Shown: positions 15,356 to 22,136 of the stretch, in pieces
Position numbering within the stretch: the first letter of the stretch is position 1
Layout: each line of letters begins with the position of its first letter
Virus record (IMG/VR): IMGVR_UViG_3300006924_000171
Span: 1-24,452 of that record
Reading direction: 5' to 3' (one strand)
DNA: 24,452 nucleotides
Source: a virus
Notes under the pieces: model-generated
What the model saw: only the letters and a program-made list of their open reading frames with translations
Told to the model about the DNA's origin: nothing
Databases searched by the model: none
Position numbers and translations under genes: made by a program

Positions 15356-15381
15356 GACATAGTCTTAATTAGAAGTACTAG

Positions 15382-15413
15382 AAAGGGCGGACTTAATTGT
15401 TCGCCCTTTTTTT
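15382..15413 (+). terminator. Rho-independent terminator after gp23
   Basis: AAAGGGCG plus GAC pairs with GTT plus CGCCCTTT (11 bp with one G-U, 6-nt loop), followed by an unbroken T run to 15413. It ends the head block. Confidence 0.93.
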
Positions 15414-15455
15414 ATGACTAAAATTCCATTTTATATATTTTGGTAAACAAAGTGA

Positions 15456-15484
15456 TTGCTCTTTGTTAATAACAATGTTATATT
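15456..15484 (+). promoter_or_regulatory. Candidate host-type (sigma70) promoter for the second structured RNA
   Basis: TATATT at 15479-15484 is a good -10; TTGCTC at 15456-15461 is a weak -35 at 17-nt spacing. The predicted start falls in the closing stem of the RNA at 15486. It lies just after the gp23 terminator, so the RNA would need its own promoter. Confidence 0.4.
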
Positions 15485-15485
15485 A

Positions 15486-15709
15486 TTAATATAGCAACAA
15501 AAGAGTAATTAGCTTTTGTTTATAGTGCAAGGAAGAGGCCTTTACCAGAAGGGTCGAACTTGACTAGCCAGGGGTGGTACCCAGGTGCTGTAGTAGAAAT
15601 ACGCAGTATCACATCGCAGTCACTAGCGGGGTTAGGTTGTACGTATTAGAATGGTATTCGGGTACGTGCTTGTAGGTGTAACCAAGTCCTACCTATTTTG
15701 CTATATTAA
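15486..15709 (+). ncRNA. Candidate structured non-coding RNA (about 224 nt) closed by a 12-bp long-range stem
   Basis: TTAATATAGCAA (15486-15497) pairs perfectly with TTGCTATATTAA (15698-15709) across about 200 nt. Inside: hairpin 15498-15503/15513-15518; a GGGT/ACCC hairpin near 15575; a two-tier stem 15641-15645/15663-15667 enclosing 15649-15652/15656-15659; and hairpin 15672-15676/15688-15692 whose loop carries TAACC (15679-15683), complementary to GGTTA (15630-15634), a loop pseudoknot. No ORF of significance fits. It lies between the gp23 terminator and the next late gene. I cannot match it to tRNA, tmRNA, RNase P, group I intron or a named riboswitch. Strand is inferred from the upstream promoter. 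Confidence 0.65.
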
Positions 15710-15757
15710 ATTTAGACTCGCAAAAAGACCTATTATAAGCACCTTTTTCGCCGACCT

Positions 15758-15765
15758 GCTAAATA
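15758..15765 (+). promoter_or_regulatory. T4-type late promoter (GCTAAATA) ahead of a near terminator
   Basis: The predicted start is near 15771, only about 40 nt before the terminator ending at 15810. It shares 15 bases (TAAATACATATAACA) with the promoter at 20188. Confidence 0.55.
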
Positions 15766-15788
15766 CATATAACAACTTGTAAACATTG

Positions 15789-15810
15789 ACTGCTTAACGC
15801 AGTTTTTTTT
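15789..15810 (+). terminator. Short Rho-independent terminator
   Basis: ACTGC pairs with GCAGT around TTAAC, followed by eight T. The stem is only 5 bp but the T run is perfect. It would end transcripts from 15771, or from the structured RNA upstream. Confidence 0.7.
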
Positions 15811-15825
15811 GTGGCCAAATTTCCT

Positions 15826-15833
15826 GCTAAATA
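15826..15833 (+). promoter_or_regulatory. T4-type late promoter (GCTAAATA) abutting an ATG
   Basis: T4 spacing places the start at 15839, the A of the ATG, predicting a leaderless mRNA. The arrangement matches 10471-10486 base for base in spacing. Confidence 0.6.
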
Positions 15834-15838
15834 TTAGT

Positions 15839-16246
15839 ATGAAGGACGAATACACAACAGTCTTTTACGACCTTGTCCAAGAGACACAGTCAACTACAGG
15901 TTACGAACTTCCTGTAGAAGTCGAAGCGTATGTGGTAATGCTTCTTGCATCCAAAATAGATAAACCAAATATTATTCCCGTTGAGAGCTTTGCTCAATCT
16001 TACCTTGCACTAAAACAACCTTATAGATTAACAGCTAAAGAATTAGGCGACACATGTCTATTTGTAACAAGCGTATTTCCGTCTTACGGGCGTCGATACG
16101 GTTTAGATAAGCAATACTATAGCAACATAGGAAAGAACAGCTACAGCCTAGTTAAAACAAGTCTAAGCGGCCAACTGTTCGAAGTACTAGAAACACAATT
16201 TGACTTTGTAAGAGATTTCATTTCGTTAACTGTTCGAATTGATTAA
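15839..16246 (+). CDS. Hypothetical protein (135 aa), leaderless
   Basis: The start chosen is the ATG at 15839 (MKDEYTTVFYDLVQ). An in-frame GTG at 15809 would begin in the terminator T run and upstream of the predicted transcription start. The product is helical, with YELPVEVEAYVVMLLASKID near the N-terminus, then LGDTCLFVTSVFPSYGRRYG, YYSNIGKNSYS and a long C-terminal helix. The GD-x-x-LF...FP...R-x-G...YY-x-x-G-x-x-x-Y pattern resembles an uncharacterised bacterial protein family; I know no function. There is no ribosome-binding sequence. It lies directly downstream of gp23 and the structured RNA, at the start of the neck/fibre block. Confidence 0.75.
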   Translation: MKDEYTTVFYDLVQETQSTTGYELPVEVEAYVVMLLASKIDKPNIIPVESFAQSYLALKQPYRLTAKELGDTCLFVTSVFPSYGRRYGLDKQYYSNIGKNSYSLVKTSLSGQLFEVLETQFDFVRDFISLTVRID

Positions 16247-16249
16247 ACA

Positions 16250-16257
16250 GATAAATA
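16250..16257 (+). promoter_or_regulatory. T4-type late promoter (GATAAATA)
   Basis: It lies just after the stop of the 135-aa gene. The predicted start is near 16263, giving a 94-nt structured leader before the ATG at 16357. Confidence 0.7.
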
Positions 16258-16262
16258 CTTGT

Positions 16263-16356
16263 GTCAAATAGTGTGCCGCAAGGCGGACTTATGCTGTTTA
16301 ACCCACAGCGTACCGGATAGAACCCGGATAGGACTACTTTTTATAGGAGAAAACAA
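16263..16356 (+). promoter_or_regulatory. Structured 5' leader of the 153-aa protein gene
   Basis: CCGC/GCGG (16276-16279/16283-16286) and a 7-bp stem 16291-16297/16305-16311 are followed by CCGGATAG twice (16313-16320, 16324-16331, 11-nt period). A TAGGAG ribosome site lies at the end. It may protect the mRNA or tune translation; no known riboswitch is recognised. Confidence 0.45.
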
Positions 16357-16818
16357 ATGGGAAGACCAATAAACAAAAAATACTTTGGCGTAGAAGGCAC
16401 AGGGCCGACAGCTGGAAGTACAGAGATCAAAGTAAACTTTCATAATGGCACAGCCGTTAAAGAAGGTTACATCGTTAAACAACTAGGTTCAAAAAAATTC
16501 CGTTGTGAAGAAATTGAAACAGCAGGAACTTTTGATTGTACACTAACAACTGGCAAATTACCAGCGGCACTAGCGGCAGGTGAAATGTCAATTTCAGTAC
16601 AAGGTGATGACAACGAAACTTACGGTGTTGCAAAAATTACAGGACGTAAAGTTGTTTTAGCACAACCAAGTGCAACTGGTGCTAACGCACTAGACGGTGA
16701 AAGCCTTAAGTGGGCGTTAACTGGTGCCGCGGCATCTGGTACAGTTAGAATGGAAGAAGCTGGTGATGATAACACATTAACTGGTACAGACGACGACGAT
16801 CTAACAGAAGACGCATAA
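16357..16818 (+). CDS. Probable virion structural protein (153 aa)
   Basis: A strong GGAG site and late promoter mark a well-expressed late gene. The product begins MGRPINKKYFGVEGTGPTAG, a start I associate with marine T4-like virion proteins. It continues as a beta-rich domain: STEIKVNFHNGTAVKEGYIV, KKFRCEEIETAGTFDCTL, GEMSISVQGDDNETYGVAKI. It ends in a small domain and an acidic tail (TGTDDDDLTEDA). Two cysteines are present; no membrane segment. It may be a decoration or neck/tail protein. A GCAA-loop hairpin follows its stop. Confidence 0.7.
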   Translation: MGRPINKKYFGVEGTGPTAGSTEIKVNFHNGTAVKEGYIVKQLGSKKFRCEEIETAGTFDCTLTTGKLPAALAAGEMSISVQGDDNETYGVAKITGRKVVLAQPSATGANALDGESLKWALTGAAASGTVRMEEAGDDNTLTGTDDDDLTEDA

Positions 16819-16829
16819 TGAATTAATAG

Positions 16830-16860
16830 TGTAGGGGAGCAATCCCCTACATTGTTTGCT
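16830..16860 (+). terminator. Probable terminator with GCAA tetraloop stem
   Basis: TGTAGGGGA (16830-16838) pairs perfectly with TCCCCTACA (16843-16851) around GCAA, followed by TTGTTTGC. The T tract is imperfect, so partial termination or mRNA 3'-end protection is likely. Confidence 0.6.
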
Positions 16861-16874
16861 CTAGGGAATTATAA

Positions 16875-17843
16875 ATGAGACAATTAGTAACAGATGGTGA
16901 TTATACGTTAAAGGTAGCAAGTGGTGGAACGCTTACTATTGATACCGGTAACCAAATAGGACAGCTATACCTAACAGGTAATTTAGTTGTTAATGGATCA
17001 CAGACAAACGTTACCAGTGCCGATTTAAATATTGACGATAACATTATTGTTCTTAATGCTGGCGAAACAGGAGCAGGCGTTACACTTAATCAATCTGGTT
17101 TTAGAGTTGAAAGAGGTAGCTTACCTGATACACAATTTTTATTCGACGAAAGTATTTCGTGGAATGATCCAGTAACACAAACAATCAAAACAGGTGCATT
17201 TACACTAATAGACGAAGCTGGTGGTAACATTGGATTAAACGTTAGAAGTATTGCAACAGGCGGCGGAGATTTATTTTTAATCAATGCAGGTACAGGTGTT
17301 GTTAGTGTTAGTGGTACAAATAATTACGAAGACCAAGTTACAGACGACGATGACATTCCAAACAAAGCGTATGTTGACGGCGCTGTTGCAACACAGGTTG
17401 CCGCGGCAAACTTTAAAAGACTAAGAACAGGTAGTGCTAGTCTTACAGAGATTGTTGTTTCAGACTTTGAAGACAACGGCTTAGCAAGTAACTTTAAAAT
17501 TACAGTTGATGGTATTAACAATGTTACATACTTCAACAATAGAACAGAATTACACGATTTAAGAATTACCGGTTCAATGATTGAAACTACAGTAAGTAGT
17601 GCAGATCTTGTTTTATCAGCACCTGGAACAGGCTCAGTTGTTGTAGACGACCAATTACATATACTAACAACACCTAGTTCAGATGATGCTAGTATTGATC
17701 CTTCAGCACCAACAGATGGAGCAAAACTTTATGTTAAGTCTCCAGGAGTAGGCAAAACAGGAATATATTATGTAAATAGTAGTAATGTAAACGATGAATT
17801 AGTAAGCAAAAATAGATCATTACTTTTGAGTATGATTTTTTAA
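16875..17843 (+). CDS. Fibre/adhesin-type structural protein (322 aa)
   Basis: This beta-rich protein begins MRQLVTDGDYTLKVASGGTL, then has short strands with Asn/Gly/Asp turns (QIGQLYLTGNLVVNGSQTNV, SADLNIDDNIIVLNAGETG), a pattern typical of trimeric beta-helical phage fibres. A helical patch (DIPNKAYVDGAVATQVAAAN) and more TVSSADLVLSAPGTGSVVV units follow. Those NADL-x-L-x-x-x-GTGSVVV units recur in the proteins at 18720 and 20320, showing common origin. AGGGA serves as ribosome site. It probably forms part of a tail fibre or whisker-like appendage; the exact part is unknown. Confidence 0.7.
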   Translation: MRQLVTDGDYTLKVASGGTLTIDTGNQIGQLYLTGNLVVNGSQTNVTSADLNIDDNIIVLNAGETGAGVTLNQSGFRVERGSLPDTQFLFDESISWNDPVTQTIKTGAFTLIDEAGGNIGLNVRSIATGGGDLFLINAGTGVVSVSGTNNYEDQVTDDDDIPNKAYVDGAVATQVAAANFKRLRTGSASLTEIVVSDFEDNGLASNFKITVDGINNVTYFNNRTELHDLRITGSMIETTVSSADLVLSAPGTGSVVVDDQLHILTTPSSDDASIDPSAPTDGAKLYVKSPGVGKTGIYYVNSSNVNDELVSKNRSLLLSMIF

Positions 17844-17852
17844 GGAAGCAAA

Positions 17853-18185
17853 ATGGCAATAGCACAAGCAACAATAGGCGCAACAGATACAGTAGTACTA
17901 ACAGTACCAGCAAATAAATCATATGCTATTACAACTATTATGGTATGTAATACAGCGGCATACGATGCGGCAGGTACTAATGATACTTCTTTTGATTTGC
18001 ACTTTGTACAGCAATCACAACCTAAGAGTAGTACTAATATGGTTGTTAAAGAGATGCCTGTACCAGGTGGAGAAACTTTTACATTTGATAGTGAAAAAGT
18101 TATCTTATCAGCAGGAGATTCAGTTACACTACTAAGTCAAGCACCTTTGAATTTAAGTGTAACAGTTAGTTATTTGGAAGTTTAA
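17853..18185 (+). CDS. Small beta-sandwich-type structural protein (110 aa), paralogue A
   Basis: The AGGAAG ribosome site lies eight bases before the ATG. The product is nearly all strands: ATDTVVLTVPANKSYAITTI at the start, GGETFTFDSEKVILSAGDSV, and LNLSVTVSYLEV at the end. The 109-aa product at 21807 has the same layout (ITILTVPAASKVTAIGMSIA at the start, GGEKLVLPGNNEVVV, VDVILSYVEIV at the end), so the two are paralogues in the same block. No enzyme motif is visible. A fibre-tip, adaptor or decoration subunit is plausible. Confidence 0.7.
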   Translation: MAIAQATIGATDTVVLTVPANKSYAITTIMVCNTAAYDAAGTNDTSFDLHFVQQSQPKSSTNMVVKEMPVPGGETFTFDSEKVILSAGDSVTLLSQAPLNLSVTVSYLEV

Positions 18186-18186
18186 T

Positions 18187-18690
18187 ATGCGTTTTTTAAA
18201 AGCACAAAGTACAAATGCTAGAGGCATCTACGGTAACAAAGATATTCGTAGAGATATTAATGGCCTAGTTACATTAGACAGTACTAACGCTGTAATGGTA
18301 CCAATTGGTACAACTGCACAGCAACCAGGCAATCCGACCAACGGAATGATGCGTTACAATACTACAACTAACGTATTTGAAAATTATGAAAACAGTTCAT
18401 GGGCACCTGTAAGAAGATTTGCTCCAGCAAACATTGTTGTACAAGCCGCAGGTAATGGCGACGATACAGAAACAAAGTTTGGTCCATTAAATAACGGTGA
18501 CAGTTATAACCCAGCACCAGCGGCCGCACAAAACATACTTGTAATGGTAGAAAACGTTTTACAAATACCTACAACTAACTATGTACTAGAACAAAATCCA
18601 AGTGGTTATGCCGCAGGATGGTATGTAGTATTTGGAACCGCAGTACCAACAGGAAAACCTGTAACAATATTCCACAACTTCGACAAGTAA
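18187..18690 (+). CDS. Structural protein with PxGTTAQ-RYNTTT motif (167 aa)
   Basis: It starts two bases after the preceding stop. Residues 38-75 carry a motif (VPIGTTAQQPGNPTNGMMRY, then NTTTNVFENYENSSWAPV) found twice each in the proteins at 18720 and 20320. Here it lies near the N-terminus, after DINGLVTLDSTNAVM. The second half (NIVVQAAGNGDDTETKFGPL and NILVMVENVLQIPTTNYVLE) is beta-rich and ends PVTIFHNFDK. It is likely a fibre-associated or adaptor subunit sharing a domain with its larger neighbours. Confidence 0.7.
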   Translation: MRFLKAQSTNARGIYGNKDIRRDINGLVTLDSTNAVMVPIGTTAQQPGNPTNGMMRYNTTTNVFENYENSSWAPVRRFAPANIVVQAAGNGDDTETKFGPLNNGDSYNPAPAAAQNILVMVENVLQIPTTNYVLEQNPSGYAAGWYVVFGTAVPTGKPVTIFHNFDK

Positions 18691-18694
18691 TTCC

Positions 18695-18702
18695 TATAAA
18701 TA
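18695..18702 (+). promoter_or_regulatory. T4-type late promoter (TATAAATA)
   Basis: This is an exact consensus. The predicted start near 18708 leaves a 12-nt leader that begins with the AGGAGG ribosome site at 18709. Confidence 0.8.
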
Positions 18703-18719
18703 TAGTATAGGAGGGCACA

Positions 18720-20177
18720 ATGGCCATAGCAAGAATATCCGGTCCGTTACTAGCATCAAACTTAGTACGTACACAATCAGATCTTAAATTTGAAACTGAT
18801 CTTCTTCACATTGGTTCTAGCAACACTCGTATTGGTGTTAGAACAGATTCTCCTACAGACTTATTACAAGTTAATGGCCAAGTTAAAATTATTGACCCTT
18901 ATGCAACACGCTTAACTGGCGGCAATATTGAAATTAATACAAATGGTGCTAGAGCAGTTGTAGGCGATATTAATTTAGACTCACAAGCAAACATTCGTGC
19001 TGAAGAAATTAATACTGAAAAGTTATCTTTCAATTCACGCACAATTAGTAGTTTTACAAACAGCGATATTATATTTGATCCTAACGGTGCAGGTACTACA
19101 CAGTTCTTAAAGAGTGTTGTACAAATAGGTAATATGCACACCGATGGAAATATTACTATTGCAGGTAATGTTAGTACAGGCGGAACATTTAACTTTGGTG
19201 ACGATGCAAGTGATAGTCTTTCATTTGGTAGTGTAGACTTTAGTCAAGATATAACTCCTAGAAGAACTGAAGACTTATTAAACTTAGGTAGTGCTACTAA
19301 GATGTGGAACAATTTTACTGTTGGTAAAGCAGTATTAGGTGACATTGAAATTGACACAGGTGTAATTACAACTAGAAGTTCAGGTAACAATTTAATAATA
19401 CGTGCTAGTGGAACAGGAGCAGTTGTTATTGACAATATGCGTTTTTCTGGTAGCACACTTACAACTACATCAGGTGATTTAGTAATAGAACCAGGTGGAG
19501 AAGATATAGGTATTAGTGCCGCAGGTGCATTAAATGTTCCACATGGTACAGAAGCACAAAGACCTAATACTTACAGAGATGTTAGATATAATGCAACAAC
19601 TAACTTCTTTGAATTATTTTCAAATGCATATACTCCATTAAAAGGTATATGGAGTGAAGATAGACAAACTTATGTGTTAGCAGACAACAGCAACAGATTT
19701 GATTTTTATACTAATGGTGTAACAAATGTTAATATGGGTGTTGACGGATTAACTGCACATAGACTTGTATCACAGGACAGTATTACAATTGACAACGGAA
19801 CTATTAGTTCAGCTGGTACTAACGATGCTATTAATTTAACAGCAAATGGTACAGGTAGTGTTATTACAGCAAACTTTAAGTTCAAAGATAATACTATTAC
19901 TAACACACATGCAACTAATAATCTAGTATTATCTAAAACAGGACAATACGGATATATTAAATTTGACGGTACATATGGAATAAAAATACCATATGGATCA
20001 ACAGCTTCTAGACCCCTAGGATATGTTGGAGCAACACGCTTTAATACTACACTAAACTACCTTGAAACGTATGATGGCGATACCGGCACCTGGGCAAACG
20101 TATCAGGTGCAGGTGATTCTATTAACACCGAGTATATGGAAGAACTAGGCTTTATCTATACGTTAGCACTCGGTTAA
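18720..20177 (+). CDS. Fibre/adhesin-type structural protein (485 aa), tandem paralogue 1
   Basis: The N-terminus MAIARISGPLLASNLVRTQS, then DLKFETDLLHIGSSNTRIGV, is matched almost position for position by the next gene. Long runs of short strands follow. The repeated motif P-x-G-T/S-x-A-x-RP...R-Y/F-N-x-T-x-x-x-x-E appears at residues 273 and 423, and an N-x-x-x-L-x-A-x-GTGSVI unit before each. The shared N-terminus probably attaches to a common site on the virion while the distal repeats differ. An AGGAGG ribosome site and an exact late promoter suggest high expression. The product resembles marine phage tail-fibre proteins, but chaperone or tip domains are not evident. Confidence 0.75.
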   Translation: MAIARISGPLLASNLVRTQSDLKFETDLLHIGSSNTRIGVRTDSPTDLLQVNGQVKIIDPYATRLTGGNIEINTNGARAVVGDINLDSQANIRAEEINTEKLSFNSRTISSFTNSDIIFDPNGAGTTQFLKSVVQIGNMHTDGNITIAGNVSTGGTFNFGDDASDSLSFGSVDFSQDITPRRTEDLLNLGSATKMWNNFTVGKAVLGDIEIDTGVITTRSSGNNLIIRASGTGAVVIDNMRFSGSTLTTTSGDLVIEPGGEDIGISAAGALNVPHGTEAQRPNTYRDVRYNATTNFFELFSNAYTPLKGIWSEDRQTYVLADNSNRFDFYTNGVTNVNMGVDGLTAHRLVSQDSITIDNGTISSAGTNDAINLTANGTGSVITANFKFKDNTITNTHATNNLVLSKTGQYGYIKFDGTYGIKIPYGSTASRPLGYVGATRFNTTLNYLETYDGDTGTWANVSGAGDSINTEYMEELGFIYTLALG

Positions 20178-20187
20178 TTCCAAAATC

Positions 20188-20195
20188 GATAAATA
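20188..20195 (+). promoter_or_regulatory. T4-type late promoter (GATAAATA)
   Basis: The predicted start is near 20201, giving a 119-nt leader to the GTG at 20320. It shares 15 bases with the promoter at 15758. Confidence 0.7.
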
Positions 20196-20200
20196 CATAT

Positions 20201-20319
20201 AACATAGTACAAGACCAGTGAAAGGAGAGATACCGTTCACCGTGCTGTGGGACATTACTGTGGTCAGCCCGCAATGTAAGGTGGCTGGAGGGACAGGATC
20301 CCCGTATTAGGAGAAAAAG
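20201..20319 (+). promoter_or_regulatory. Structured 5' leader with mutually exclusive stems
   Basis: Conformer A: GTGGG (20247-20251) with CCCGC (20268-20272). Conformer B: CACC (20238-20241) with GGTG (20280-20283), plus ACATT (20252-20256) with AATGT (20273-20277). A and B interleave with no linkers, so they cannot form together. CAGCC/GGCTG (20265-20269/20283-20287) is a third option. A GGGA/TCCC hairpin precedes the TAGGAG ribosome site. No known riboswitch class is recognised. Confidence 0.5.
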
Positions 20320-21795
20320 GTGGCTGTAGGTCGTATTACTGGTCCGCTTTTAAAGCAGAATCTTCTTCGTAATGGAGTAGACTTAGCTTTTGAGACGGAT
20401 TTACTTTATCTGGATGTTAACAACACTCGAGTTGGTATCAATACCGCAACTCCTCAATACGATTTAGACATTAACGGAACAGCAAGATCAATAGATTTAA
20501 TTTCATCAGGTACAGCATATGTAGGTGATGTTAGAATTAATGGCAACACAATTAGTACAGTTGCAAATACACTTAATCTTACTACAGTTGGTTCCGACAA
20601 AGTAACAGCATTAAAAACATTAGATGTTGACGATTTGCGTCTTGACACTAATGTAATCAGTACAACAGTTTCAAACGCAGATATAGATATTATTCCAGAC
20701 GGTACAGGTAAAGTAAACGTTACAGGTGACGCACAAGTTACAGGGAATTTAGATGTAACAGGGAATGTTTCAGCAACAGGTGATATTACCATTGGTGGTA
20801 ATGTTACTATTGGTGATGACGAAAACGATACTATCAACATTGTTGCAGGTATTACAAGTGATTTATTACCGTCAGAAACAGCAACATACAACTTAGGAAC
20901 TACAGCTGAAACGTGGAACAGTATACACGCTACAAGTGCATACATTGATGACATACAAATTGATACAGGTGTTATACAAAACACAGTTTCAAATGCTGAT
21001 TTAGAATTAAGATATGCAGGTAACGGTAGTGTTATCATTGACGATTTTGTACTTAAAGGTAGCAGAATTAGTTCAGCAAACGATATTGTTTTTGCACCGT
21101 CAACAGGTGTTGTTGATATTGATGGTACAGGATCTATTAGAATACCAGCAGGTACAACTGCACAAAGACCAAGTGTACCAGCAGTAGGTATGATACGTTA
21201 CAACACAACTACTTCAAAGTTTGAAGGTTACGATGGTAACTGGGTAGTATTAACAGGTGTTTATGATTTAGATGCAGACACATATATTACAGCTGAATTA
21301 ACACCGGGTGCAAATGACGATACTATACGTTTTTATGCTGGTGGAACTGAAATTGCTAGTGTTACACAAACAGAATTTAACGTTGCTAAACTACAAATTG
21401 ACAGTATTAGCATCGACGGACAAACAATTAGCACAACTACAGCTAATACCGACCTTATTTTAGCACCAAACGGTACTGGTGGTGTACAAATAGACAACAT
21501 TAATATTAGTCAAAGTACAATAAATAACACTAGTACAGATGCAGTAACAACGTTAAGTAGCACAGGAACAGGCTTCTTTGAAATTGCAGGCTCAGACGGA
21601 TTTGTTGTACCAGTTGGAACAGGATCAGAAAGACACCCTAGTCCAGTAATTGGTATGATGAGATGGAATACAACTGATGGACGTTTAGAAATTTATGACG
21701 GCACTCAGTGGGATTCAGTAGCAGGTAGTTCAGGATCAGTTTCGCAAACAGACGCACAAAATATTGCATTAGAATTAGTTTTGAGCATGGGATAA
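20320..21795 (+). CDS. Fibre/adhesin-type structural protein (491 aa), tandem paralogue 2
   Basis: The start is GTG with AGGAG upstream, giving M(A)VGRITGPLLKQNLLRNGV, then DLAFETDLLYLDVNNTRVGI, the paralogue of the preceding gene's N-terminus. The middle is a run of strand units (AQVTGNLDVTGNVSATGDIT and GDITIGGNVTIGDDENDTI). The P-x-GT-x-x-x-R motif occurs at residues 275 and 430, each followed by GM-I/M-R-Y/W-NTT and a W. The C-terminus (TDAQNIALELVLSMG) matches the short helical end of paralogue 1 (YMEELGFIYTLALG) in kind. It is probably a second fibre or a partner forming hetero-oligomers with paralogue 1. Late promoter and a structured leader precede it. Confidence 0.75.
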   Translation: MAVGRITGPLLKQNLLRNGVDLAFETDLLYLDVNNTRVGINTATPQYDLDINGTARSIDLISSGTAYVGDVRINGNTISTVANTLNLTTVGSDKVTALKTLDVDDLRLDTNVISTTVSNADIDIIPDGTGKVNVTGDAQVTGNLDVTGNVSATGDITIGGNVTIGDDENDTINIVAGITSDLLPSETATYNLGTTAETWNSIHATSAYIDDIQIDTGVIQNTVSNADLELRYAGNGSVIIDDFVLKGSRISSANDIVFAPSTGVVDIDGTGSIRIPAGTTAQRPSVPAVGMIRYNTTTSKFEGYDGNWVVLTGVYDLDADTYITAELTPGANDDTIRFYAGGTEIASVTQTEFNVAKLQIDSISIDGQTISTTTANTDLILAPNGTGGVQIDNINISQSTINNTSTDAVTTLSSTGTGFFEIAGSDGFVVPVGTGSERHPSPVIGMMRWNTTDGRLEIYDGTQWDSVAGSSGSVSQTDAQNIALELVLSMG

Positions 21796-21806
21796 AGATA
21801 TAAGAT

Positions 21807-22136
21807 ATGGCAACGTTTTTTAAAAATAAAGTAGAAAAAAGTGTAGGGACACAACCTATCACAATACTAACAGTTCCAGCGGCAAGTAAAGTTACCGCTA
21901 TTGGAATGAGTATTGCAAACTTATTAGATGGTAATACTAGAGTTAGTATTCAAGTAAAAGACGATACCAGTGTGTTAGGATATTATATTAAAGATGTAAT
22001 GATTGCACCAAGTGCATCGTTACGTGCAATTAACGGTGGTGAGAAATTAGTTCTCCCAGGAAATAATGAAGTAGTAGTAACAGCAGACCAAGATGATGCT
22101 GTTGATGTAATTTTAAGTTACGTGGAGATTGTATAA
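21807..22136 (+). CDS. Small beta-sandwich-type structural protein (109 aa), paralogue B
   Basis: It lies 11 bases after the 491-aa gene with no clear ribosome site. It begins MATFFKNKVEKSVGTQPITI and is then all strands: VPAASKVTAIGMSIANLL, DTSVLGYYIKDVMIAPSASL, GGEKLVLPGNNEVVVTADQD, ending VILSYVEIV. The strand order matches the 110-aa protein at 17853. Its stop overlaps the next start (TAATG), so it is coupled to the 132-aa gene. A small adaptor or fibre-cap subunit is likely. Confidence 0.7.
   Translation: MATFFKNKVEKSVGTQPITILTVPAASKVTAIGMSIANLLDGNTRVSIQVKDDTSVLGYYIKDVMIAPSASLRAINGGEKLVLPGNNEVVVTADQDDAVDVILSYVEIV

Noticed and set aside
15414-15446. Ten-codon ORF MTKIPFYIFW directly after the gp23 terminator
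   Set aside because: It starts right after the T run with no ribosome site and no supporting context; too short to support.
15809-15838. GTG at 15809 as start of the 135-aa protein
   Set aside because: It lies in the terminator T run, upstream of the predicted transcription start, and adds ten residues with no ribosome site. The ATG at 15839 fits better.
20201-20319. Glutamine riboswitch (glnA/Downstream-peptide type) common in marine phages
   Set aside because: CGTTCACC is present at 20235, but the conserved GGACGGAAGTAGG-type core is missing.
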